DNA from: Actinospica robiniae DSM 44927
GTDB taxonomy: Bacteria > Actinomycetota > Actinomycetes > Streptomycetales > Catenulisporaceae
Direction: 5' to 3'
DNA: 64,000 bases
Assembly: GCF_000504285.1 (NCBI RefSeq)
Contig: NZ_KI632511.1
Span: 8,414,154 to 8,478,153, forward strand
Below are positions 1-7,726 of this stretch, piece by piece. The translations under genes were made by a program, and so were the position numbers. Position 1 is the stretch's first letter; each line of letters opens with the position of its first letter. The notes below the pieces were generated by a model. The model was not told the origin of the DNA and ran no database searches. It worked only from the letters and a program-made list of their open reading frames with translations.

Positions 1-978
1 TGGGCCGGCTCGTTCAAGCACGTGGTCAGCCGGACCTATCAGGAGAAGGTGGCGGTCGACGGGATCGACCTGCGCGTCGAGCCCGGCGAGGCGGTCGCCT
101 ACGTAGGCCCGAACGGGGCGGGCAAGTCCACCACGGTGAAGCTGCTGTGCGGGATCCTGGTCCCCACCGCTGGTCAGGTGCGCATCGACGGGATGGTGCC
201 GCACGAGCAGCGCGCCGCCGTCGCCCGGCGAATAGGCGTCCTGTTCGGCCAGCGCACGCAGCTGTGGTGGGACCTGAGCGTGGCCGACTCGCTCGCCACG
301 CTCCGCGAGATCTACAGCGTGCCGGAGTCGGTCTACCGCACCCGGTTGGCACGGTTCGACGAAGTGCTCGGGCTCGAAGACATCCTGCCGGTCACCGGCC
401 GCAAGCTCTCGCTCGGCCAGCGCGTGCGCGCCGATCTGGCCGCGGCGCTGCTGCACGATCCCGGGGTGCTCTACCTCGACGAGCCGACGATCGGCCTCGA
501 CGTGGCCGTCAAGGAACGGGTGCGCGCCTTCCTGCGCTCGCTCGGCGACGAGGGCGTCACGGTGATGCTCACCAGCCATGACCTGCAGGACATCGAAGAC
601 GTCTGCCGTCGCCTGGTCATCATCGACGCCGGCCGGATCATCTTCGACGGCGACCTGGTCGCGCTCAAGGACCAGTTCGCCAAGGAGCGGGTGCTGCGTC
701 TGGAGATGGCCGACGCGATCGACGTGGCGGCGCTGGGCGCCCTGCTTCCGGCCTGCGAGGTCGGCGCCGGGGAGCACGCCCGGGCGGTGACGGTCCGCTT
801 CGACCGGTTCACCACGACCGCGGGCCAGATCGTCTCAGCCGTCGGCACCCTGGCCGAGATCACCGACTTCCAGGTGGAGGAGCCCTCGATCGAGGACGTG
901 ATCCGCCGGGTCTACGCCGGGGAGTTGCTGGCCCGGGCCGAGCCGAACGAGCCCGTCGCCGCCGGAGACCTCGGGTGA
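1..978 (+). CDS. ABC transporter ATP-binding protein (ABC-2 exporter type, COG4586-like), 5' end outside window
   Basis: ATPase that powers the two membrane proteins encoded just downstream. The frame is open to the first base, and the family normally has 20-40 more residues before the part seen here, so the start is probably upstream; the first possible start inside the window is GTG 22. Visible motifs are Walker A GPNGAGKST, signature LSLGQR, Walker B VLYLDEPTIGLD and the switch histidine in TSHD. The stop overlaps the next start by 4 bases (GTGA), so translation is probably coupled. The ATPase plus two six-helix permeases matches the COG4586/4587/3694 set, whose substrate is generally unknown. 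Confidence 0.9.
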   Translation, partial: WAGSFKHVVSRTYQEKVAVDGIDLRVEPGEAVAYVGPNGAGKSTTVKLLCGILVPTAGQVRIDGMVPHEQRAAVARRIGVLFGQRTQLWWDLSVADSLATLREIYSVPESVYRTRLARFDEVLGLEDILPVTGRKLSLGQRVRADLAAALLHDPGVLYLDEPTIGLDVAVKERVRAFLRSLGDEGVTVMLTSHDLQDIEDVCRRLVIIDAGRIIFDGDLVALKDQFAKERVLRLEMADAIDVAALGALLPACEVGAGEHARAVTVRFDRFTTTAGQIVSAVGTLAEITDFQVEEPSIEDVIRRVYAGELLARAEPNEPVAAGDLG

Positions 979-1823
979 GCGCGCTGGTCCCGACTCGGCA
1001 CACCGGGGCGATCGCGCCGGTCGGCTTCGCTGCGCGAGCCCGCCCCTACCGGGCGATGGCGGCGGCCACACTGCGCTCGGTACTCGCCTTCCGCCTGCAG
1101 TTCGCGCTGAGCCTGCTCGGCGTGCTGTTCCAGCTGGTGGCCATGCTCACGGTCTGGCACGCGCTGCTCGCCTCGCGCTCCATCCCCGGGTTCACCTGGC
1201 CGCAGATGCAGGTGTACCTGCTCGTCGGCTTCAGCTCCGGCACCCTCGTCTCCACCCTGTCCGACTTCCGCATCTCCCGCCGGATCCGCACCGGCCAGGT
1301 CGCGCTGGATCTGGTGAAGCCGATCGACTATCAGGGCGCGCGGCTCGCGGAAACGGCCGGCAGCCTGGTGACCGAACTGGCCGGCATCTGCTTCGTCTGG
1401 GCTGTGATGCTCGCGTTCGGACTGCGCATCACGCTGCCGTCGGCGGCCTACCTGGTGTTGTTCCTCGGGAGTTTCGCGCTGATCGCGCTGCTGAAGTTCA
1501 GCGTGATCTACCTGACCGGCCTGCTGTGCTTCTGGACCAAGAACTACGTCGGCCTGCAATGGGCGCGGCTCGCCGTGACCAGCGTGCTCTCCGGTGCCGT
1601 CGTGCCCCTCAGCCTCCTGCCGCACTGGCTCGGCGCCGCCGCGCAGTGGCTGCCCTTCGCCGGGATGTCCTCGACCCCCGGCCTCATCCTCATCGGCGAC
1701 GCGACCGGCTGGTACGCGGTGCGGCTCGTCGCGGTGCAGCTAGCCTGGGCCATCGCGCTCTGGCTCGTCGGCCGGCTGGCCTGGCGCGGAGCGCTGCGAC
1801 AACTGACCATTCACGGAGGCTGA
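975..1823 (+). CDS. ABC-2 type permease, first subunit (COG4587-like)
   Basis: Integral membrane half-transporter of 282 residues with about six hydrophobic helices, for example near residues 35-60, 110-140, 155-190 and 240-270. The motif VALDLVKPIDYQ after the second helix is typical of ABC-2 exporters of this group. It follows the ATPase with a 4-base overlap and precedes the second permease by only 3 bases, so the three genes form one operon and probably one heterodimeric exporter. The substrate cannot be read from the sequence. Confidence 0.88.
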   Translation: MSALVPTRHTGAIAPVGFAARARPYRAMAAATLRSVLAFRLQFALSLLGVLFQLVAMLTVWHALLASRSIPGFTWPQMQVYLLVGFSSGTLVSTLSDFRISRRIRTGQVALDLVKPIDYQGARLAETAGSLVTELAGICFVWAVMLAFGLRITLPSAAYLVLFLGSFALIALLKFSVIYLTGLLCFWTKNYVGLQWARLAVTSVLSGAVVPLSLLPHWLGAAAQWLPFAGMSSTPGLILIGDATGWYAVRLVAVQLAWAIALWLVGRLAWRGALRQLTIHGG

Positions 1824-1826
1824 CGC

Positions 1827-2720
1827 GTGGGAACCGGAAGCACGACACCGACCAGGGCCGGCGCAACCTCAGAGCTCGACGACAGTCCCGGCACGGCAGA
1901 AGACCACCGAACCCGCGACCGGGGCCACTCGCCGCTGCGGATCGTGCGCCTGTACTTCAGACTGCTCGGCACCCACCTGCGCGGCGCGATGGAGTACCGG
2001 GCCGACTTCTGGATCATGATGTTGGCCGCCGTGCTCACCCAGGCGGTTGGCGTCGTGCTCCTCACGGCGATCTTCCGGCTCATCCCGGACCTGAACGGCT
2101 GGTCCCTCTGGCCGATCCTGATCATGTTCGGGATGGTCACCGTCGGCGAGGGCGTCGGCAGCCTGTGCTTCGAGGGCATGTGGCGCGTCGCCGAGCTGAT
2201 CAACCAGGGCGAACTCGACTACATGCTGGTGCGCCCGTACCCGGTCCTGCTGCAGGTGAGCAGCTCCGAGATCGGCCTGAACGGCCTCGGCAACCTCACC
2301 ACCGGCGTCGCCATGCTGGTGCTCGGCATCTGGCACAGCGGCATCCACTGGACCGTGGCGGAGGTCGCGGTCGGGCTGATCCTGCTCGCCGGCGGCATCA
2401 CCGTGAAGATCGCGATCAGCCTGGCGACCAACTCGGTCTCGTTCTGGGTGGCCAGCCCCAGCCCGCTGTTCGCCATGGCGGTCCACCAGGCGGGCGAGCT
2501 GACCCGGTATCCGCTGACGCTCTTCCCGCCCGTCCTGCGCGTGGCCCTGACCGTGGTGATCCCGTTCGCCTTCGTCGGCTTCTACCCGGCCGACTACCTG
2601 ACCGGCAGCCACGCCCTGTGGATCGTGCTAGCCACCCCGGCTGTCGCAGGGTACTGTCTGCTGCTGGCGGTGTCGATCTTTCGCCGCGGGATGCTGCGAT
2701 ACGAGAGCACAGGAAGCTGA
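1827..2720 (+). CDS. ABC-2 type permease, second subunit (COG3694-like)
   Basis: Second membrane subunit, 297 residues, with a roughly 45-residue polar N-terminal tail and then about six transmembrane segments. The segment GELDYMLVRPYPVLLQ is equivalent to VALDLVKPIDYQ in the partner, as expected for paralogous halves of one exporter. The GTG start lies 3 bases after the upstream stop, with GGAGG overlapping that stop as ribosome binding site. It is the last gene of the operon; downstream lies a structured repeat and then a convergent operon. Confidence 0.88.
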   Translation: MGTGSTTPTRAGATSELDDSPGTAEDHRTRDRGHSPLRIVRLYFRLLGTHLRGAMEYRADFWIMMLAAVLTQAVGVVLLTAIFRLIPDLNGWSLWPILIMFGMVTVGEGVGSLCFEGMWRVAELINQGELDYMLVRPYPVLLQVSSSEIGLNGLGNLTTGVAMLVLGIWHSGIHWTVAEVAVGLILLAGGITVKIAISLATNSVSFWVASPSPLFAMAVHQAGELTRYPLTLFPPVLRVALTVVIPFAFVGFYPADYLTGSHALWIVLATPAVAGYCLLLAVSIFRRGMLRYESTGS

Positions 2721-2917
2721 CCCCGCCATCACGACAGCACGGCAGGACCTCCGGCGATCCCCGTCACCACTCGCGCCCGAGGCGCTCGTCGGCGCACGGC
2801 TGCTCCGGCCGATCTGCCGTCCGGGGGTTACGTCCTCTACCCGCGGCCGTTCGGATGGGACGTGAGCGGATCCGCGATCGGCCCCGCGGCAGTCAGTCAG
2901 GTGCCGTGGACAGGGAT

Positions 2918-3034
2918 CGGGAGGTGAAATCCTGCCCGAGACGACGCAGCGCCTGAGACGGGAGAAACCCAAGCTCAGACACCAAAAAGAGCTGCTCGTA
3001 AGCAGCTCTCCGTGGAGAGAATAAGCGTCCGAGG
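2918..3034 (+). repeat. Structured repeat, part A, copy 0 (diverged, no part B)
   Basis: About 115 bases that recur at 13496, 35502 and 46949. Order: GGAGGTGA; a stem pairing GCGCCTGAG with CTCAGACAC; an inner hairpin GGG-AGAAA-CCC; an A5 linker; a perfect 8-bp stem AGAGCTGC/GCAGCTCT with a six-base loop. This is the most diverged copy (ATCC for ACCC, TCGTAA loop). Part B, found after the other three copies, was not found here. It sits between two convergent operons. Confidence 0.8.
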
Positions 3035-3137
3035 GGCGAACTACAATTTGCCTAGACGCACTTCGATGCGACCTATCGGGCAATTCGCCCTGAGCCACAC
3101 GGACGACCAGTAGTCGCGTGCATGGAATTCCGCGAGA

Positions 3138-3170
3138 GGTGGGGGTCCAAGCTTGGCATGGACCCCCACC
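3138..3170. terminator. Strong hairpin between convergent operons
   Basis: GGTGGGGGTCCA at 3138-3149 pairs perfectly with TGGACCCCCACC at 3159-3170 across a 9-base loop. It lies just past the end of the DrrB-like permease gene (minus strand) and faces the ABC operon ending at 2720, so it may terminate transcription from both sides. There is no U tract, which is common in actinomycetes. Confidence 0.7.
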
Positions 3171-3202
3171 GGTGGCGGCAGGACTTGACCGAGGCGCGGG
3201 CT

Positions 3203-3988
3203 CTACTTCTCGTTGCTGTTGAACGTCGCGGTCGACCAGAAGTAGCCGATCACGGCCAGGCCGAGGCACCAGGCGATGGCGAGCCATCCGTTGTGGCCGA
3301 CGGCGCTGCCGAGCAGCAGGCCGCGGAGGGTTTCGATGGCCGGCGTGAACGGCTGGTATTCGGCGATGGGTTGGAACCAGCCGGGCATGGAGCGGATCAG
3401 GGTGAAAGCGCTGGAGATGAGCGGCAACAGGATCAGCGGCATGGCGTTGTTGCTGGCCGCCTCCGCGCTCGGGCTGATCAGGCCCATGCCGACGGCGATC
3501 CAGGTGAGCGCGAGGGCGAACAGAACCAGTAGCCCGAACGCCGCCAGCCATTCCAGGGCACTTGCGTGAGACCGGAAGCCGATGGCCACGGCTACGACGC
3601 CGACGAGGACCACGCTCAAGATGGACTGCAGGACGCTGCCGACGACGTGCCCGATCAGAACCGAGGGTCGGTGGATCGCCATCGTGCGAAAGCGGGCGAT
3701 GATGCCCTCGGTCATGTCGTTGGACACCGAGACCGCGGTGCCGACGACGGTGCTGCCGATGGTCATCAGCAGCAGGCCGGGGACGACGTAGGCGATGTAC
3801 GCGGTCCGGTTCGGAACGCCGCTGATGCCCGAGCTGAACGTGTTGCCGAAGATGAAGACGAACAGCAGCAAGAGCATGATCGGGGTGAGCAGCAGGTTGA
3901 GGGTGAGGGACGGGTAGCGCCGGGCGTGCAGGAGGTTGCGGCGCAGCATGGTCGAGGAGTCGCGCGCGGCGAGGGTCAGGGAACTCAT
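3203..3988 (-). CDS. ABC-2 permease, DrrB-like multidrug exporter subunit
   Basis: Membrane subunit of a daunorubicin-resistance-type exporter, 261 residues with about six transmembrane segments. The sequence runs from MSSLTLAARDSSTMLRRNLL to the STATFNSNEK C-terminus; typical motifs are PGLLLMTIG, the loop segment GIIARFRTMAIHRPSVLIG and SAEAASNNAMPL. I chose ATG 3988 because it overlaps the ATPase stop by 4 bases (ATGA) and the family starts here. The longer open frame upstream only shadows the ATPase gene. Family knowledge suggests export of a hydrophobic drug or lipid. Confidence 0.9.
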   Translation of the reverse strand: MSSLTLAARDSSTMLRRNLLHARRYPSLTLNLLLTPIMLLLLFVFIFGNTFSSGISGVPNRTAYIAYVVPGLLLMTIGSTVVGTAVSVSNDMTEGIIARFRTMAIHRPSVLIGHVVGSVLQSILSVVLVGVVAVAIGFRSHASALEWLAAFGLLVLFALALTWIAVGMGLISPSAEAASNNAMPLILLPLISSAFTLIRSMPGWFQPIAEYQPFTPAIETLRGLLLGSAVGHNGWLAIAWCLGLAVIGYFWSTATFNSNEK

Positions 3989-4977
3989 CGGACGGTTTCC
4001 TCCTGCAGGCCGGACACGTCGGCGTGGCTGGGCTTCGGGGCGGTGTCGGTGAGGGCGAAGAACACGTCGTCGAGGTCGGGGGTGTGTACTGTCAGTTCGT
4101 CGGCGGTGATGGCGGCGGCGTCCAACCGGTCGAGGATGGCGCGCAGGTCGCGCTGGCCGCCGTCGCTGGGGATCTGCAGCGCGAGTACCGCGTCGTCCCG
4201 GGTGGCTTCGTGCAGAGCGCCGGCGGCGCACTGGTAGGCGGCCGGGTCGTTGAAGCGCAGCCGGACGTGGCCTCCGGGCACGAGCCGCTTCAACTCCCCG
4301 GCGCTGCCCTCGGCCGCGATCTTGCCGTTGTGGAGCACGGCGATCCGGTCGGCGAGCTCTTCGGCCTCGTCGAGGTATTGGGTGGTGAGCAGGACGGTGA
4401 CGCCACCGCCGACCAGCTCCCGGATGATCTGCCACATGGTGTGCCGGGCGCGCGGGTCCAGGCCGGTGGTCGGTTCGTCGAGGAAGATGATCCGCGGGTC
4501 CCCGACCAGCGTCATGGCGATGTCCAGGCGGCGCTTCATCCCGCCGGAGTAGGTGGAAGCGGGCTTCTTCGCCGCGTCGAGCAGGTCGAAGCGCTCCAAC
4601 AACTCGGCGGCGACCCGACGGCCTTCGCGCTTGGACAGGTGGTGCAGGTCGGCCATCAGGAGCATGTTCTCCTCGCCGGTGATCAGGCCGTCGACGGCGG
4701 AGAACTGGCCGGTGACCCCGATCGCGCCACGCACCGCCTGCGGGTCGGCGGCCAGGTCGTGGCCGCCGACGTGGACGGCGCCGGAGGCCGGGTCCGCGGA
4801 GACGAGGGTGGAGAGGATCTTCACGGCGGTGGTCTTGCCGGCGCCGTTCGGGCCGAGCAGGGAGAAGATCGTGCCCGCGGGGACGGTCAGGTCGATGCCG
4901 TCGAGTACGACTTTGTCGCCGTAGGACCTTCGAAGGTCGCGGGCCGAGATCGCGGCGCCGGCAGGGATGGTCGTCAT
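3985..4977 (-). CDS. ABC transporter ATPase, DrrA-like
   Basis: 330-residue ATPase of the daunorubicin-resistance type. Walker A is GPNGAGKTT, the signature is YSGGMKRRLDIA, Walker B is IIFLDEPTTGLD and the switch region is LLTTQYLDEAEELADRI; glutamine in place of the usual switch histidine is characteristic of this subfamily. The C-terminal 90 residues resemble the extra domain (DUF4162) found after DrrA-type ATPases. It is the first gene of a two-gene operon with the permease. Neighbouring VOC and LysR genes suggest a small drug-response locus, which is inference. Confidence 0.93.
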   Translation of the reverse strand: MTTIPAGAAISARDLRRSYGDKVVLDGIDLTVPAGTIFSLLGPNGAGKTTAVKILSTLVSADPASGAVHVGGHDLAADPQAVRGAIGVTGQFSAVDGLITGEENMLLMADLHHLSKREGRRVAAELLERFDLLDAAKKPASTYSGGMKRRLDIAMTLVGDPRIIFLDEPTTGLDPRARHTMWQIIRELVGGGVTVLLTTQYLDEAEELADRIAVLHNGKIAAEGSAGELKRLVPGGHVRLRFNDPAAYQCAAGALHEATRDDAVLALQIPSDGGQRDLRAILDRLDAAAITADELTVHTPDLDDVFFALTDTAPKPSHADVSGLQEETVR

Positions 4978-5092
4978 GGCGTTCAGACCTCTTCGTCCGG
5001 GCGCGGCGCGCGGCGGATGCGGCTGTACGGTTTTTCGGGCATGGCAAAGCCTTCCTATGCAGGGGTGTGGGTGATGCGGAACGGCGTCCGGT

Positions 5093-5452
5093 TCAGAGAC
5101 CGGCCGGTGGAGCCCATTCGACGAGCTGGATCACAACGCCGTTGGGATCGGTCAGCCGCAGCGACCACTCACCCCACGGCTCTCGTCGCAGTGGTGTGCT
5201 GACCTCGGCGCCTTCGTGCAGCAGGCGCTCGTGCTCGGCGGCGATGCCGGTGACCGTGAAGGACACGACCGCCCCGCTCGGCGCTTGCCCGCCGGCCCAG
5301 AGTTCGATGTCGGCGGCGCCGTCGTCGCGAGCCAGCCGGATGAATCCGTCGGTGACGGCCACCTCGCGGAAGCCCAGATGGGTGGCGAGGAATCGGCTGG
5401 ACGCCGCGACGTCCGCGACGGTCAGCGCCACGGTTGAGGCGATGATGTTCAC
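5093..5452 (-). CDS. VOC superfamily (glyoxalase/bleomycin-resistance fold) protein
   Basis: About 119 residues in the two-module beta-alpha-beta-beta-beta fold: VNIIASTVALTVADVAASSRFLATHLGF opens the first module and DPNGVVIQLVEW closes the second. Such proteins bind metals or small molecules and include dioxygenases, isomerases and drug-binding resistance proteins; the reaction is not readable here. GTG 5452 gives the normal family length. An ATG at 5581 would add 43 residues unlike the family and run into the divergent LysR promoter. Its position next to a LysR gene and a DrrAB exporter suggests co-regulation. Confidence 0.8.
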   Translation of the reverse strand: MNIIASTVALTVADVAASSRFLATHLGFREVAVTDGFIRLARDDGAADIELWAGGQAPSGAVVSFTVTGIAAEHERLLHEGAEVSTPLRREPWGEWSLRLTDPNGVVIQLVEWAPPAGL

Positions 5453-5608
5453 GGTGCCACCCGTGCCGGTGCCCGGTGGCCGAGGTACGTCATGGGACGA
5501 ACTCTCCTCTCGTCGATGCCAGAATTGTTCTGCCTCGACCGGGAGTGGATCAACGGCTGATCTTGCAACGTCGGTTAACATGGCGGTTCACGATCGCGAG
5601 GGGGTGCG

Positions 5609-6502
5609 GTGGAGCTTCGTGACATCGAGATCTTTCTGACGCTGGCCGAGGAGCTGCACTTCGGGCGGACGGCAGAGCGGTTGCGCGTCTCGCCGGCCCG
5701 GGTCAGTCAGGCGATCAAGAAGCAGGAGCGGGTGATCGGCGCCGAGCTGTTCGTGCGCACCAGCCGCAACGTCCGGTTGACGCCGATCGGCGAGCAGTTG
5801 CGTACCGATCTCATCCCGGTCTATCAGGGGCTCAGGGAGAGCATGCGGCGGGCCCGGATGGCCGCCAAGGGTGTCACCGGGACTCTGCGCGTCGGCATGC
5901 TGGCCATCAACGGCCACGAACTCAAGCCCTACTGGACCGCGTTCCGCACCCGGCACCCGCACTGGGAGCTGCAGGTCAGGCACGCGAACTACGTGGACGC
6001 CTTCGGACTGCTGCGGCGCGGCGAGTTCGACGTCCTCGTCGCCTGGACGCCGATTCGCGAGGACGACCTCATCGTCGGGCCGAGGGTGTTCCGCGAACGA
6101 AAGGTCCTCATGAGCTCGCTGGATCACCCGCTGGCCGACCCGGGCCCGGTCTCACTGGAGGTTCTCGCGGACCACAGCGTCCTATCGGCCCGATCGACGG
6201 AGCCGGAGTACTGGGAGGACGCCTTCCAACCGTTCTTCACCCCCTCCGGCCGCGCGATCCCCCGCCACCAGGCGCCGATCCCCACTCTCGAGGACATCTA
6301 CGCCATCGTCAGCGCCGGGGAATCCGTCCACAGCCTGGGCATGCACGTCACGCGTTTCCAGACCCGCCCGGATATCGCCTATCGGCTCATCGAGGACGGC
6401 CCGGAACTCCACTGGGGACTGGTGTGGCACGCCGAATCGGAGAACGACCGGATAAGGGCCATGGCCCAAGTCGTCGAGGATCTGGGCGAAGCCCGGCTGT
6501 AG
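5609..6502 (+). CDS. LysR-family transcriptional regulator
   Basis: 297 residues. The N-terminal 60 residues hold the winged helix (DIEIFLTLAEELHFGRTAERLRVSPARVSQAIKKQE), followed by a periplasmic-binding-like effector domain (TLRVGMLAINGHELKPYW onward, about residues 90-290). The GTG start follows a GAGGGGG ribosome binding site. It is divergent from the VOC gene with a 156-base gap, the usual LysR layout in which the regulator controls the divergent gene and itself. The ligand is unknown. Confidence 0.92.
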   Translation: MELRDIEIFLTLAEELHFGRTAERLRVSPARVSQAIKKQERVIGAELFVRTSRNVRLTPIGEQLRTDLIPVYQGLRESMRRARMAAKGVTGTLRVGMLAINGHELKPYWTAFRTRHPHWELQVRHANYVDAFGLLRRGEFDVLVAWTPIREDDLIVGPRVFRERKVLMSSLDHPLADPGPVSLEVLADHSVLSARSTEPEYWEDAFQPFFTPSGRAIPRHQAPIPTLEDIYAIVSAGESVHSLGMHVTRFQTRPDIAYRLIEDGPELHWGLVWHAESENDRIRAMAQVVEDLGEARL

Positions 6503-6517
6503 CCTTCGTCGATACAG

Positions 6518-7504
6518 ATGAGGATTGAGGCTGCTCCGGAGTGCACACTCGGATGTCGGCGAGGAGGCCTCGACTACCGCCGGATCCGATGGCCCCGCAC
6601 CGGCAACCCGCGCCTGCTGATCAACAGGACCACCGCCCTCGGAACCGGACCGGCAGCAGACTCTGGCTCACGAAAGCCTTCGTGGGCACGGGAATCGGCC
6701 TGGATCGCCTGGGAGCACGCGGCCCAGAGCCACTGGCCGTTCACCGAAACCATGGAGGATATCGACCGCACTTACACGCCGGGCAGCGTCCGCACCGAGG
6801 ACTGGTACAAGGGCGTCATCCGGCCGGTCGTCGGACTCGACCCCGCCGGCGCGCAGACACTGCAAGGTGAGCGTCAAGGTAATGAGATCGGCGTCGACTT
6901 CAGCCAGAACCTGTGGGGCGACAGCAATCCGGACCACGTCGGCCTCCAGGGATCCTTCGGCGACAACGGCACGGTCGACCTCGTCGGCGCCGACGGTACC
7001 GACTACGGCGCATCATGGTTCGGCCCGTACAACGTGTGGGACATTCCGAGCGCTGGGGCCGACTACACCCTGAAGCTCTCGCAGCAGCGGGCCTGGCACA
7101 CGGATGTATGGCAGCGCTCGGGCACCGTGGAGACCGACTTCACCTTCCGGTCGCGTCTGGATGGCGAGGCCTACTCGCAGTCCCTGCCACTGCTCTACCC
7201 GTCCTACGGCATCGCCCTCGACCCGTCGAACAACGTCACTCCGGGCCCCCAGCAGATCACACTGGCTGCCACCGGACAGCAGGGCTACACGCCCGGGACA
7301 CTGACATCGGCTTCGCTGTCGTACTCATACGACGACGGCGTCGACTGGCTCACCGCTAAGGTCAAGCAGATCAACGGCGTCTGGACCGCTTACGTGGACC
7401 ACACCGGGCAGTCCGGCAAGCTGGTCACGCTCAAGGTGACGCTCAAGTCGGCTGACGGCGCATCCGTCACCCAGACGGTCACCGACGCCTACGGCGTGGA
7501 GTAG
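6518..7504 (+). pseudogene. 3' remnant of a secreted subtilisin-like (S8) peptidase
   Basis: The reading frame from about residue 60 onward resembles the C-terminal accessory region of large secreted actinomycete S8 peptidases: an APR-type beta domain with the conserved pattern VWQRSGTVETDFTFRS, an Ig-like segment beginning SLSYSYDDGVDWLTAKV, and the usual final SVTQTVTDAYGVE. No signal peptide, prodomain or Asp-His-Ser catalytic domain is present, and the first 60 residues do not look coding. I therefore call it a 5'-truncated gene. It could in principle be expressed as a short protein, but there is no clear ribosome binding site. Confidence 0.6.
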
Positions 7505-7530
7505 TTCCGACTCAGAATGCGTGAATGCTG

Positions 7531-7573
7531 CGGGCTGTCCGAGATCTGCTTTCAGCAGGTCTCGGACAGCCCG
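7531..7573 (+). terminator. Hairpin after the S8 remnant
   Basis: CGGGCTGTCCGAGA at 7531-7544 pairs perfectly with TCTCGGACAGCCCG at 7560-7573; the intervening TCTGCT/AGCAGG extends the stem. It follows the stop at 7504 and is a strong intrinsic-terminator-like structure. Confidence 0.75.
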
Positions 7574-7726
7574 CCGGCTCCGGCTCGCCTGCCCGGCAGC
7601 GCGGGTGACGCCTTCCACCGGCAGGGGCTTGTCTCACTGGCCAAGCTGGTCTGGACGTACATGTTCGGCCCGGTATAAGTTCCCTCACGAGGAAAAGACA
7701 ACGTTGTCATGCGGAAGGGGCTTGTC

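Noticed and set aside
3203-5047. A single 614-residue minus-strand open frame
   Set aside because: Only its last 261 residues are the DrrB-like permease. The rest shadows the DrrA-like ATPase gene in another frame and is arginine/proline-rich nonsense.
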